Below, in pieces: positions 1-7,338 of a stretch of DNA of 8,305 bases. The DNA lies in assembly GCA_003524305.1 (NCBI GenBank), contig DQHW01000017.1:55163-63467 (forward strand), read 5' to 3'. This DNA is from Anaerolineaceae bacterium (GTDB lineage Bacteria; Chloroflexota; Anaerolineae; Anaerolineales; Anaerolineaceae). How positions within the stretch are numbered: position 1 is the stretch's first letter; each line of letters opens with the position of its first letter. The notes below the pieces were generated by a model. That model was not told the origin of the DNA. It did not search any database and saw only the letters and a program-made list of their open reading frames with translations. Made by a program: the position numbers and the translations under genes.

Positions 1-99
1 GTTATCACCCACCTTGAAGAACTCAAAGATGCTTTTTCTGCCCGTATTGAAGTCACAAAAGAACCCAACGGGTCGCAAGTCAGGGTGGTGGCCGCATGA
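1..99 (+). CDS. C-terminal end of an SbcC/Rad50-like AAA ATPase (5' partial)
   Basis: An open frame runs from the first base to a TGA at 97-99, giving 32 residues beginning VITHLEELKDAF, then ARIEVTK, and ending QVRVVAA. The pattern (I-[TS]-H-[LIV]-E-E-[LM]-K, then R-I-x-V-x-K, then a short beta-strand tail) is the usual extreme C-terminus of SbcC/Rad50 exonuclease ATPases. In those proteins the His of the ITH/ISH segment belongs to the switch (H-loop) motif of the ABC-type nucleotide-binding head, after Walker B. With its SbcD/Mre11 partner such a protein processes DNA ends and hairpins in the cytoplasm. Only the tail is present, so Walker A, the coiled coil and the zinc hook cannot be checked. 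Another SMC-like ATPase is possible. The stop overlaps the next start (ATGA, 96-99), so it is the upstream member of the glycosyltransferase operon. Confidence 0.6.
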   Translation, partial: VITHLEELKDAFSARIEVTKEPNGSQVRVVAA

Positions 100-1187
100 C
101 CGTCATCCCCGCCCGTCTCGCATTGCAGCAGCGCGTCTTCCCTGAATACCGTGCACCTTTCTTCAATTTGCTGGCACAATCCTGCTTGCAGGGGTTCAGT
201 CTTTTTGCAGGAGAACCTCGACCTGAGGAAGCCATCCATATATCCACCGGTTTGGCGAATGGTGATTTTCAGGTTGCCCGCAACCTGCATATTTCAAGCG
301 GCAAAACTTATGCGCTATACCAGCAAGGATTCATCAAGTGGCTAGAACGTTGGCAGCCCGGCGTGTTGATCGTCGAAGCCAATCCGCGTTACCTTTCTAC
401 CCCCGCTGCTGTGCAATGGATGCACCATCGTGGTCTGCCGGTGATCGGTTGGGGTCTTGGCGCTCCCCCTGTCGGCAAAGCGGAATCCGTCTTGCGTAAC
501 ACCTTCTTGAACTCTCTTGATGCAATGATCGCCTATTCAAAGACCGGTGCGCAGCAATATGCCGACTGCGGTCTTTCTCCGCAGCGCATCTTTGTCGCAG
601 CCAATGCAGTGGCCCACCGTCCGACCCAGGCAGCCCCTGAGAGGCCAAATTCTTATAAGGGCGGTAAACCTCATCTGCTTTTCGTCGGCCGCCTGCAAGA
701 GCGTAAGAATCTCGCTCTTTTGCTTCAAGCCTGCGCTGACCTGCCCGACAAATTGACCCCCGGCCTGACCATCATCGGGGATGGTCCTGACCGCGCCCGG
801 CTTGAAGGGCTGGCCAAAACCATCTTCCCCTCCGCACACTTCACAGGAGCCAAACACGGCGCTGAACTTGTCCCTTATTTCAACCAGGCCGACCTTTTTG
901 TGCTGCCAGGCACAGGTGGTCTGGCTGTGCAGCAAGCCATGGCCCACGCCCTGCCGGTGATTGTCGGTCAGGCCGATGGCACCCAGGGTGAACTCGTGTG
1001 TCCCGAAAATGGTGTGTTGTTGCCCTCTGCCAATCTTGAAAGCCTTACCGCGGCGTTGATATCAACCTTGTCAGATACAGCCAAATTGCGGACTATGGGT
1101 TTGGCCTCTTACCGCATCGTCAGCGAGGAAGTGAACCTCGAAGCCATGCTGGATTCTTTTGCAAAAGCGATAAAATCAGTCTTATGA
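96..1187 (+). CDS. GT4-type glycosyltransferase with degenerate EX7E motif
   Basis: The 363-residue product has the two-Rossmann GT-B layout of family 4 retaining glycosyltransferases, which move a sugar from a nucleotide-sugar donor onto a lipid or glycan acceptor at the cytoplasmic face. The N-terminal acceptor half starts with an ALQQRVFPEYRAPFF segment. The donor half begins near residue 190 with FVGRLQERKN (R199 and K204 are the usual donor-phosphate contacts), then GDGP (228-231), then LPGTGGLAVQQAMAHALPV (270-288). In this last segment the canonical E-x7-E pair, which contacts the donor sugar, is replaced by G272 and Q280. The ATG at 96 overlaps the upstream TGA, and AGGGTGGTGG just before it can serve as ribosome binding site. 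The stop overlaps the next gene's start by 4 bases. Membership of the GT4 family is clear; donor and acceptor are not predictable. Confidence 0.85.
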   Translation: MTVIPARLALQQRVFPEYRAPFFNLLAQSCLQGFSLFAGEPRPEEAIHISTGLANGDFQVARNLHISSGKTYALYQQGFIKWLERWQPGVLIVEANPRYLSTPAAVQWMHHRGLPVIGWGLGAPPVGKAESVLRNTFLNSLDAMIAYSKTGAQQYADCGLSPQRIFVAANAVAHRPTQAAPERPNSYKGGKPHLLFVGRLQERKNLALLLQACADLPDKLTPGLTIIGDGPDRARLEGLAKTIFPSAHFTGAKHGAELVPYFNQADLFVLPGTGGLAVQQAMAHALPVIVGQADGTQGELVCPENGVLLPSANLESLTAALISTLSDTAKLRTMGLASYRIVSEEVNLEAMLDSFAKAIKSVL

Positions 1188-2353
1188 AACTGCTGCTGAT
1201 CGCTGACGGACGTTCTCCCATCACCCGGCGCTGGATCGCCATGCTTGAGCCGCTCAATTATGAGTTGGTCTTAATCTCGTCGTATCCGTGTGAACCCATT
1301 AACGGATTGCACAAGCTCTATGTTCTGCCGCTGGCTTTTGCCTCCCAGGGCGGCAGCCAGGCCGGCACGGGGTCAAAAAATGTCGTGAAGCAGATGGTCA
1401 GCCGCTTTCGTCCGCTGGCCCAACGGGTTCGACACCTGCTCGGCCCGTGGATGATCTCACAACACGTCGGTGAATATCTAAACATACTTAATACTGAGAA
1501 CCCCGACCTGGTCCACGCCTTCCGCATCCCCTTTGAGGGTATGTTGGCTGCTTCAACTCCTGCTGAGTATCCGCTCATTCTTTCCACCTGGGGCAATGAC
1601 TTCACCCTGCATGCCTCCTCCACCGGACGCATGGAAAATATGACTCGCAAAGCCCTGCGCCGTGTGGACGCACTCATGTCGGATACCCAATGTGATTGCC
1701 AACGCGCCCGGCAGTGGGGTTTTGACTCGCAAAAACCCTGCCTGGTCGTGCCCGGCAATGGCGGCACAGATGTGGATGAATTAAAAACACTCACAAAAAA
1801 TATTGAACACGTTGATCCGCCGCAGGTGATCAACCCGCGCGGATTGCGCTCATACGTCCGAACCGACACCTTTTTTAAGGCCATTCCGTTGGTGCTGGCT
1901 AAACAACCAGATGTACAGTTTGTCTGTGCCTCCATGGAAGGCCAGGCTGAAGCTCATAACTGGGTGAATCAGCTTGGCATCGCAAAGAACGTACGATTTC
2001 TGCCTTATGTATCACAGCCTGAATTATGGCGTGAATACGCAAAATCCCAGGTGATGGTTTCTAACAGCACCCACGACGGCAGCCCTAACTCGCTGCTTGA
2101 AGCCATGGCCATCGGTTGTTTTCCCGTTTGCGGAGACATCCAGTCCATCCGCGAATGGATCACAGACGGCGTAAACGGCCTGCTGGTTGATCCAGCCAAT
2201 CCATCCGCTTTGGCAGATGCCATTCTGCACGCCCTCGATGATGCAGAATTGCGTATATCAGCCGCCAAACATAATGCGTTGATCATCCGCGAAAAGGCAG
2301 GCATTGAGGCTGCGCGCATAAAAGTCAAAGGGTTCTATGAACAACTTGTCTGA
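1184..2353 (+). CDS. GT4 family glycosyltransferase
   Basis: The 389-residue product is a second GT-B, GT4-like transferase. The N-terminal domain opens with a beta strand (MKLLLIADGRSPITRRW) and contains LILSTWGNDF near residue 130, typical of the acceptor-side domain. The donor domain carries NPRGLRSYVRTDTFFKAI (217-234), which includes the basic residues that normally hold the nucleotide diphosphate (R222 or R226, and K232). It is followed by SNSTHDGSPNSLLEAMAIGCFPV, where the E-x7-E motif appears as D298-x7-E306. The tail IREWITDGVNGLLVDPANPSALADAI is the standard GT4 C-terminal segment. The ATG lies inside the ATGA overlap with the previous gene and has no strong ribosome binding site, so translational coupling is likely. 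Two adjacent GT4 genes suggest stepwise assembly of one glycan or glycolipid, but the substrate is unknown. Confidence 0.87.
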   Translation: MKLLLIADGRSPITRRWIAMLEPLNYELVLISSYPCEPINGLHKLYVLPLAFASQGGSQAGTGSKNVVKQMVSRFRPLAQRVRHLLGPWMISQHVGEYLNILNTENPDLVHAFRIPFEGMLAASTPAEYPLILSTWGNDFTLHASSTGRMENMTRKALRRVDALMSDTQCDCQRARQWGFDSQKPCLVVPGNGGTDVDELKTLTKNIEHVDPPQVINPRGLRSYVRTDTFFKAIPLVLAKQPDVQFVCASMEGQAEAHNWVNQLGIAKNVRFLPYVSQPELWREYAKSQVMVSNSTHDGSPNSLLEAMAIGCFPVCGDIQSIREWITDGVNGLLVDPANPSALADAILHALDDAELRISAAKHNALIIREKAGIEAARIKVKGFYEQLV

Positions 2354-3287
2354 CCGTTTGCAAGGCATCTCCGTTGGCGCGGCTGTAGGCGATGCGTTGG
2401 GTATGCCGCTTGAATTTAAGCCGCCCAGTTCAATCCACAGCATGCTCACCGAGATGGTCCCCGGGGCGCTGCCCGCCGGCAGTTTCACGGATGATACCGA
2501 GATGGCGCTGGCGCTGGCTGAAAGCTTGCAGCACGCCAATCCGCTTGACGGCCAGGACCTGGCGGGTCGATTCACCGGATGGTACCAGAGCCACCCCGCG
2601 GATGTAGGGATCAGTACCGCCAAAGTGCTCAGGCTGATCGCACAGGGTGTTTCATGGGAAGATGCTGCTCAAAAAGTTTACGACGACAATCCCGACAGCG
2701 CCCCCAACGGTGCACTCATGCGCTGCTGGCCCCTGGCCATTGCCAGACATCAAAACCTGGCGCTGCTGGTTGCCGAAACCAGGCTGCAATCCGAAGTTAC
2801 CCATAAAAACCCGGATGCCGTTAATTCTGCCATTCTATTGAACTTGATCTTGAGAAAGTTGATCCAGCGCGAGTCTTCCACCCCGCCGGGTGCAGCCTTG
2901 CGTGCCGCTATCGTGGAATGTACAGCGCAGGTTACGCTCACCGAGGAATTTTCACTTGCCATCAGCCTGGCACCCATGCGTTCGCGAGAAGATCTTAAAA
3001 ACACAGGTTGGGCTTTGCACACTTTTGAAAGCGCCCTGTGGGCAACGCTTACCACCCAATCTTTTGAAGAGGCGCTGGTGCAGGCAGTGAACCTTGGCAG
3101 TGATGCGGATACCACAGGCGCGGTCACCGGCGCGCTTGCTGGCGCCATGTATGGACTTTCAGGCATCCCCGCCCGCTGGAAGGATCTGCTGCACGGCGAA
3201 TATCCGCTCAGGACTGGCCGAATCTGGGTCGCCCGGGATTTCATCAATCTGGCAGACATTTTAAGCAATCTTTCTACCGAAGCCTAA
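2337..3287 (+). CDS. ADP-ribosylglycohydrolase (DraG/ARH family)
   Basis: The 316-residue product matches the ADP-ribosylglycohydrolase family in length and motifs. These all-alpha, two-magnesium enzymes cut ADP-ribose from arginine, or in some members from other acceptors or small molecules. Visible signatures in order: GAAVGDALGMPLEF (14-27), FTDDTEMALALAESL with the metal-binding TDDT at 51-54, NGALMRCWPLA (124-134), and GSDADTTGAVTGALAGA from 254, where D256 and D258 supply further metal ligands. All expected metal residues are present, so it should be active. The start ATG at 2337 is preceded by AAAGGG and overlaps the upstream transferase by 17 bases. No ADP-ribosyltransferase partner or nitrogenase gene is in the window, so a DraG role in nitrogenase control is not supported. 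It more likely acts on another ADP-ribosylated protein, or on a nucleic acid or small molecule. Confidence 0.9.
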   Translation: MNNLSDRLQGISVGAAVGDALGMPLEFKPPSSIHSMLTEMVPGALPAGSFTDDTEMALALAESLQHANPLDGQDLAGRFTGWYQSHPADVGISTAKVLRLIAQGVSWEDAAQKVYDDNPDSAPNGALMRCWPLAIARHQNLALLVAETRLQSEVTHKNPDAVNSAILLNLILRKLIQRESSTPPGAALRAAIVECTAQVTLTEEFSLAISLAPMRSREDLKNTGWALHTFESALWATLTTQSFEEALVQAVNLGSDADTTGAVTGALAGAMYGLSGIPARWKDLLHGEYPLRTGRIWVARDFINLADILSNLSTEA

Positions 3288-3290
3288 GCA

Positions 3291-4820
3291 TCACTTCCTT
3301 CGCAGGATCACGGCGGTAGCGTCGCTGTATACTCTTTCCCACTCTGGATCCGATTTGAGCGCCTGGACGATGGCATCCCTGCTTGGCAGGATTGCCCATT
3401 CCACATGGTAGTTATTCAGAATACTCTGCCAACCCTCTGCAGCATTCATCACTTGAGCGTATTCACGTGAGAGTGCTTCGCCGTAAAAATCAGTCTGTCC
3501 GTCAATAAACACCTGTTTTTCAGGCCACAGTCTGTACAAAAGATATCCGCCCCAGGTGAATGAATTGAACATTTCCCCTTGTTGCGGATGCTCCTGCAGC
3601 CAATTCACCGCCTCCACCGGAAAAACTTGTGCATCAAAAACATTCCCGGTCTTACCGGCGTCAAACCTGACACCCGTCAAAAAACAAATCAGTGCAAACA
3701 CTAAGCTGATAACTGGCCAAAAATATCCTTTAAGACTGGCATCCACCTTTTGAATGCGCGCATCCATGTCTGTCAGCCGCGCGAGGGATTTGACTCGGCT
3801 GGCGACGCCCAATATCAACTCGTCCAGATCTTGCGCCAGCAGCGGCCCAGCCGCAATCACAAAGAGCGGAATATTGCGCGCGCTGTAAAGCCCCATCACC
3901 AACCACGCAGCAGCGGTGAACAGCAAGCCAGATTCGATGCGTTTTTTGCTCAATCCAACCAGCAAGATCAATAAAGCGATAAAAATCAAAAACGGCCAAA
4001 AATTGACGTTATGAAAATTAGGCGACATGTATTCCACGGTGTGGCCAACCAGATAGTCATTGCCAATGTAGCCCAGGCTGGTTTTCCACAATCCAAGCCC
4101 GGACGGGTTGATCAGCGACACCAAAAAGGCTGCCGCTCCGCCGAGCAGGTAATAGCGCCAAAACCGCGGATGCAGCGCCTTGTCTTCAGGAATATTGCGA
4201 TTCAATGAATCCCACAAGATGCCCACGCCGTAGATCAACCAGGTCGCAAACCCGGCAATGAAAGCGCCGTGCAGGTTTGCCCAAACCAGCATTAAAGCAG
4301 GCAGCACCCACCACTGCTTGACCTTCCCTCTGCGAAGTTGCTGCAGCGCCGTCATCCAGGCCGCCAGCATTAGAAAGGTAAAGAGATGCGGACGCGACAG
4401 CCAGTGCATTGATGACGCCAGCATCGCCAGCATCACGACCAATAGCGCGACCCCCAGCGTCCGGCTCGCCATCCGTGCCTGCACGAACACAAATCTGAAC
4501 GCGGTGGCAATGGTCAGCGCACAAACCAGAATGACGCCGTTTAACCCCATGATCTTATCCGCCAGGGCAAAGATCACCTGGGCCAGCCATTCGTGCGGCG
4601 TCAGCGGCTGCCCTGCCATGGTGTGAGAGAACATATCCCTCAGCGGAATTTCTGCATACTCCAATATGTAGCGGCCAATGGTCAGGTGTCTGCCCAAATC
4701 GCCGTCTGCATTCATCAAGCGCGGACCGGATATTAACACAATGAAAAAAACCAACATCCAAACCAGATTGGCGAAAGTGGGCAGTAAATGCCGCAGCAGC
4801 TTAGAAGGTTGGTCTTTCAT
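3291..4820 (-). CDS. Polytopic membrane protein, GT-C-like
   Basis: The 509-residue product has a membrane helix near residues 17-33, a short extracytoplasmic loop carrying NADGDLGRHLTIGRYIL (37-53), DMFSHT (62-67) and PHEWLAQ (75-81), then roughly eight to ten more hydrophobic segments and a soluble C-terminal region. An acidic first loop followed by a multi-helix core is the layout of GT-C membrane glycosyltransferases that use polyprenyl-phosphate sugars. The recurrent features W-x-H-L-x-x-G, HEWLA, RPHLFTF, WANLHGAFIAG and ARNIPLF are those of a widespread bacterial family usually annotated only as hypothetical membrane protein. The tail has FNSFTWGGYLLYRL (418-431) and FIDGQTDFYG (438-447), also family-typical. 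On the minus strand TGAGG lies 8 bases before the ATG, a good ribosome binding site. A sugar-transfer role is inference; membrane location is firm. Confidence 0.75.
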   Translation of the reverse strand: MKDQPSKLLRHLLPTFANLVWMLVFFIVLISGPRLMNADGDLGRHLTIGRYILEYAEIPLRDMFSHTMAGQPLTPHEWLAQVIFALADKIMGLNGVILVCALTIATAFRFVFVQARMASRTLGVALLVVMLAMLASSMHWLSRPHLFTFLMLAAWMTALQQLRRGKVKQWWVLPALMLVWANLHGAFIAGFATWLIYGVGILWDSLNRNIPEDKALHPRFWRYYLLGGAAAFLVSLINPSGLGLWKTSLGYIGNDYLVGHTVEYMSPNFHNVNFWPFLIFIALLILLVGLSKKRIESGLLFTAAAWLVMGLYSARNIPLFVIAAGPLLAQDLDELILGVASRVKSLARLTDMDARIQKVDASLKGYFWPVISLVFALICFLTGVRFDAGKTGNVFDAQVFPVEAVNWLQEHPQQGEMFNSFTWGGYLLYRLWPEKQVFIDGQTDFYGEALSREYAQVMNAAEGWQSILNNYHVEWAILPSRDAIVQALKSDPEWERVYSDATAVILRRK

Positions 4821-4894
4821 GCCATTGTCCTCACAGGTACGAAATCAATAGACTTGCGTGAAGCACCGCAGTCGCGTTATTCTTTGCTTTTCTA

Positions 4895-4900
4895 ATTGTA
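4895..4900 (-). promoter_or_regulatory. Candidate -10 box for the GT-C-like gene
   Basis: The minus strand reads TACAAT here, one mismatch from the sigma-70 consensus. A weak TTCAAT lies about 16 bases upstream in the -35 position. This would give a leader of roughly 65-70 bases before the ATG at 4820. It is sequence inspection only. Confidence 0.35.
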
Positions 4901-4981
4901 GCCGAAGGCATCATTTATTGAATGGTAAAACATGGCAGAAAACAATCAGAACCAAATTTCGTTCATCCTTTACCTTTCCTC

Positions 4982-4987
4982 TATAAT
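4982..4987 (+). promoter_or_regulatory. Candidate -10 box for the spermidine-synthase-like gene
   Basis: A perfect TATAAT lies 33 bases upstream of the GTG start at 5021, implying a leader of roughly 25-30 bases. No good TTGACA-like -35 box is seen at 16-18 bases; the closest, TTCGTT at 4958-4963, is poor. Confidence 0.45.
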
Positions 4988-5020
4988 TAGTCAAACTCAT
5001 TATTCCATCGGGATGTTCAC

Positions 5021-7105
5021 GTGATCACTTATGCGCTCAGCATTTTTCTTTCAGCTTTTCTGCTTTTCCAAATTCAGCCGCTAATTTCCAAAACGCTGCT
5101 GCCCTGGTTCGGCGGTGCTTCCTCGCTGTGGACGGCGGCAATGTTGTTCTTTCAAATCTTGCTCACCGGCGGATACGCCTATGCCAACTGGTTGGTGCGC
5201 CTGCCCGGCGCCAAAAAGCAAACCCTGACCCACCTGGCCTTGCTGGCCGGGTCAGTCTGCCTGATCGCTGCCCTGTGGTTGTTTTGGCCTTCGCCCATCA
5301 CCCCCGGCAGCAGCCTCAAACCCGTTGAGGTTTCTCATCCGGTGGCTTATCTTTTTTTCTTGCTGACCATCAGCGTCGGGCTTCCTTTTTTTGTCTTATC
5401 CACCAACAGCCCATTGACCCAGGCCTGGTTCAGCCGTAAGTTTCCAGGCAGGTCTCCCTACTGGTTGTATGCCCTCTCAAACACCGGCTCGCTGCTGGGA
5501 TTGATCGCCTTCCCCTTCGTTTTTGAACCGCTCTTCTCCATCCGCTGGCAGGGATGGATCTGGGCCGGCTGTTACCTGCTCTTTGTGGTGCTGGCTGCAA
5601 TTAATGCACTCAATAGTTTGCGTTATATCCCCGCCGCAGAACGCGCCGATGAAACAACCGCTGAAAGAAGCCATCAGAAAATCAAGAAAAGCAGCCAAAC
5701 CTATTGGATCCTTTTTAGTGCCTGCGCCTCGATTTTACTGCTGGCAGTTACCAGCCAAATCACCCAGGAAGTTGCCGCGATACCCTTCCTGTGGGTCATT
5801 CCGCTGTCGCTCTATCTGCTTTCGTTTGTGCTCACTTTTTCAGACAAGGGCTGGTATAAGCGCACGCTGTTTACCGTCTTGCTGCTGGCCGCCACCATTG
5901 CATGTATCTTTGTCATCCTCAAACCTCAAACTCATTTCATTTTGCAAATCGTCATTTATAACTTCTTTTTGTTTGCGGCGGTCATGATCTGTAACGCCGA
6001 GTTGTATGCCTTGCGTCCGCAATCATCCCAGCTCACACGCTTTTACTTGTTGGGGTCTATCGGCGGTGCGCTGGGCGGACTTTTCGTAAATTTGGCCGCA
6101 CCGTTGCTTTTCAAGGGATATTGGGAATTGTATGTCGGGCTGGCATTTGTATGGATTTTGCTTGCCTTCACTTGGCCTCGGACGAGTGCACCTTCCCGCT
6201 TCAAGCCCGGGTTTGTGATTGTTGCTGTTGCAGATGTGGTCGTGATCGTGTGTATTTACTTCATTATCACTTCGTCTGCCGGCAATTTGTTTGTCAAACG
6301 CAATTTTTACGGCGTGGTTACGGTTCGTCAAAACGAGGTGGGTGCCGCTCAACAGGCCGCAAATGTTTTGGTGCATGGCACCACCATGCACGGATTCCAA
6401 TTCATTGACCCTGCCCTGCGTGGAATTCCCACCAGTTACTACAGCAAAAACAGCGGGGTCGGGTTGGCTATTTTGAACCATCCGTACTACACCTCAGGCA
6501 TGCGTGTGGGCGTCTTGGGGCTGGGCGCCGGCACGTTGGCCGCCTACGGCCAACCCGGTGATGAATATCGCTTTTACGAGATCAACCCGGTCATGGTTGA
6601 CCTTGCCAACGGTCTGAACGGTTATTTTTCATTTATTGAGGATAGTCCGGCGCAAAACACTATCGTCCCCGGGGATGCGCGCCTTTCGCTTGAAAACGAA
6701 CTCAGTTCAGGCATGCAGCACAACTTTGACCTGCTGGTGCTGGATACCTTCAGCAGCGATTCCATCCCGGTGCATCTGGTAACGCGTCAGGCTTTCGAAG
6801 TCTACTTGCAGACCCTCGCCCCGGATGGACTTATCGCGGCCCACATCTCCAACAGCCGCCTGGATCTGCGGCCTGTTTTTTGGCAACTGGCTGAGTACTA
6901 TAACCTCGAAATGGCCGTCATCCAAACTTCTGTGGAGGATGCCAACCCCGCCGCCGCACAATCAGTATGGGTGCTGCTCTCGCGTGATGCTGAATTATTG
7001 CAGAACCCAGCCTTCGTAAATCAAACCGACAGCCTGACCGGTTTCCGCCGCGACATCCGCTTATGGACGGACGATTACAGCAACCTGATTCAGTTGCTGC
7101 GATGA
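5021..7105 (+). CDS. Membrane-fused spermidine-synthase-like protein
   Basis: The 694-residue product has two parts. Residues 1 to about 425 hold roughly 13 hydrophobic helices. The first carry the hallmark FLLFQIQPLISKTLLPWFGG, followed by SSLWTAAMLFFQ, as in proteins annotated as fused MFS/spermidine synthase. Residues from about 430 form a PABS-type Rossmann domain: NFYGVVTVRQ, GLGAGTLAAYG (500-510, SAM or decarboxylated-SAM loop), YEINP (519-523, E520 in the ribose-binding position), GDARLSLE (551-558), LDTFSSDSIPVHLVT (574-588, catalytic-Asp region) and WTDDYSNL (682-689) at the C-terminus. The start is GTG; no in-frame ATG lies nearby, and GGGA at 5010-5013 is a modest ribosome binding site. 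True aminopropyl transfer has not been shown for most of this fused class and no polyamine genes are adjacent, so the substrate is open. A hairpin terminator follows at 7187. Confidence 0.85.
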   Translation: MITYALSIFLSAFLLFQIQPLISKTLLPWFGGASSLWTAAMLFFQILLTGGYAYANWLVRLPGAKKQTLTHLALLAGSVCLIAALWLFWPSPITPGSSLKPVEVSHPVAYLFFLLTISVGLPFFVLSTNSPLTQAWFSRKFPGRSPYWLYALSNTGSLLGLIAFPFVFEPLFSIRWQGWIWAGCYLLFVVLAAINALNSLRYIPAAERADETTAERSHQKIKKSSQTYWILFSACASILLLAVTSQITQEVAAIPFLWVIPLSLYLLSFVLTFSDKGWYKRTLFTVLLLAATIACIFVILKPQTHFILQIVIYNFFLFAAVMICNAELYALRPQSSQLTRFYLLGSIGGALGGLFVNLAAPLLFKGYWELYVGLAFVWILLAFTWPRTSAPSRFKPGFVIVAVADVVVIVCIYFIITSSAGNLFVKRNFYGVVTVRQNEVGAAQQAANVLVHGTTMHGFQFIDPALRGIPTSYYSKNSGVGLAILNHPYYTSGMRVGVLGLGAGTLAAYGQPGDEYRFYEINPVMVDLANGLNGYFSFIEDSPAQNTIVPGDARLSLENELSSGMQHNFDLLVLDTFSSDSIPVHLVTRQAFEVYLQTLAPDGLIAAHISNSRLDLRPVFWQLAEYYNLEMAVIQTSVEDANPAAAQSVWVLLSRDAELLQNPAFVNQTDSLTGFRRDIRLWTDDYSNLIQLLR

Positions 7106-7337
7106 ATAAATAAACGCTAAGTTGATGCTTACATGCGCAAATTCTTCAATTCAAGATAGCCGAACGAACCGAACTTGAAATGGTAAGGGCGACTTGCGGG
7201 TCGCCTATTTTGTAGATTTACCCCATTTGTTGGATACTTGGTGAGATTCTTTCTTGTCGTGCTGCTGTTATAGAAAAAGAAAATTTTCTCGCAAGGTGCG
7301 TCCACCTGCCCCAGACTTTTCGAGGTGGACGCATCTA
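7106..7337. other. Noncoding gap between two convergent genes
   Basis: No credible gene is seen in these 232 bases. They hold a spaced inverted repeat TTCAAG/CTTGAA (7150-7155 and 7174-7179), a terminator hairpin (7187-7211), a 12-base A/T-rich palindrome (7278-7289) and most of a GTAG-headed palindromic element (7294-7338). The flanking genes converge on this region. Confidence 0.6.
7187..7211 (+). terminator. Rho-independent terminator after the spermidine-synthase-like gene
   Basis: GGCGAC (7188-7193) pairs with GTCGCC (7200-7205) around a 6-base loop; a G-U pair (7187 with 7206) can extend the stem. TATTTT follows immediately. It sits about 80 bases after the stop at 7105. The stem is short, but the G/C content and T run fit an intrinsic terminator. 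Confidence 0.65.
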
Positions 7338-7338
7338 C
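7294..7338 (-). repeat. REP-like palindromic element with GTAG head (copy 1)
   Basis: TGCGTCCACCT (7297-7307) is the exact reverse complement of AGGTGGACGCA (7323-7333). Adding a G-U pair and two outer pairs extends the stem to 14 pairs, 7294-7307 with 7323-7336, around a 15-base loop. On the minus strand the element opens with GTAG (7338 to 7335), the tetranucleotide that heads RAYT-associated REP elements. The first G of GTAG is also the last base of the TAG stop codon (7340-7338) of the minus-strand gene before it. After the stem on the minus strand comes a T-rich stretch (TTTTCTTTTTCT, from 7287 down to 7276), so it may also help termination. REP membership is inference from form; a plain terminator is the alternative. 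Confidence 0.5.

Larger units (their letters stand above)
4821..5020. promoter_or_regulatory. Divergent intergenic region
   Basis: These 200 bases separate the divergent genes at 4820 (minus) and 5021 (plus), so both promoters should lie here. The stretch is more A/T-rich than its surroundings, as expected for promoters. No long inverted repeat or riboswitch-like structure was seen. The candidate -10 boxes are listed separately. Confidence 0.6.

Noticed and set aside
1318..1935. 205-codon minus-strand open frame
   Set aside because: It lies wholly inside the well-supported GT4 gene, is rich in Arg, Ser and Cys in the manner of an antisense frame, and shows no domain.
2337..3287. Nitrogenase-regulating DraG
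   Set aside because: The family fits, but no DraT or nif gene is present, so the specific nitrogenase function was not assigned.
4258..4626. 122-codon plus-strand open frame
   Set aside because: It is antisense to the GT-C-like membrane protein; its Cys/Ser/Thr-rich sequence is the usual complement of a hydrophobic coding region.
6023..6481. 152-codon minus-strand open frame
   Set aside because: It is antisense to the spermidine-synthase-like gene, has low-complexity composition and no recognisable motif.
7150..7179. Spaced inverted repeat TTCAAG/CTTGAA
   Set aside because: Only 6 pairs with an 18-base loop and A/T-rich arms, which is within chance expectation. There is no T tract, so it was not called as a terminator or operator.
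7278..7289. 12-base palindrome AGAAAATTTTCT
   Set aside because: A/T-run palindromes of this size are common in A/T-rich gaps, and no repeat of it or adjacent promoter supports a binding site.
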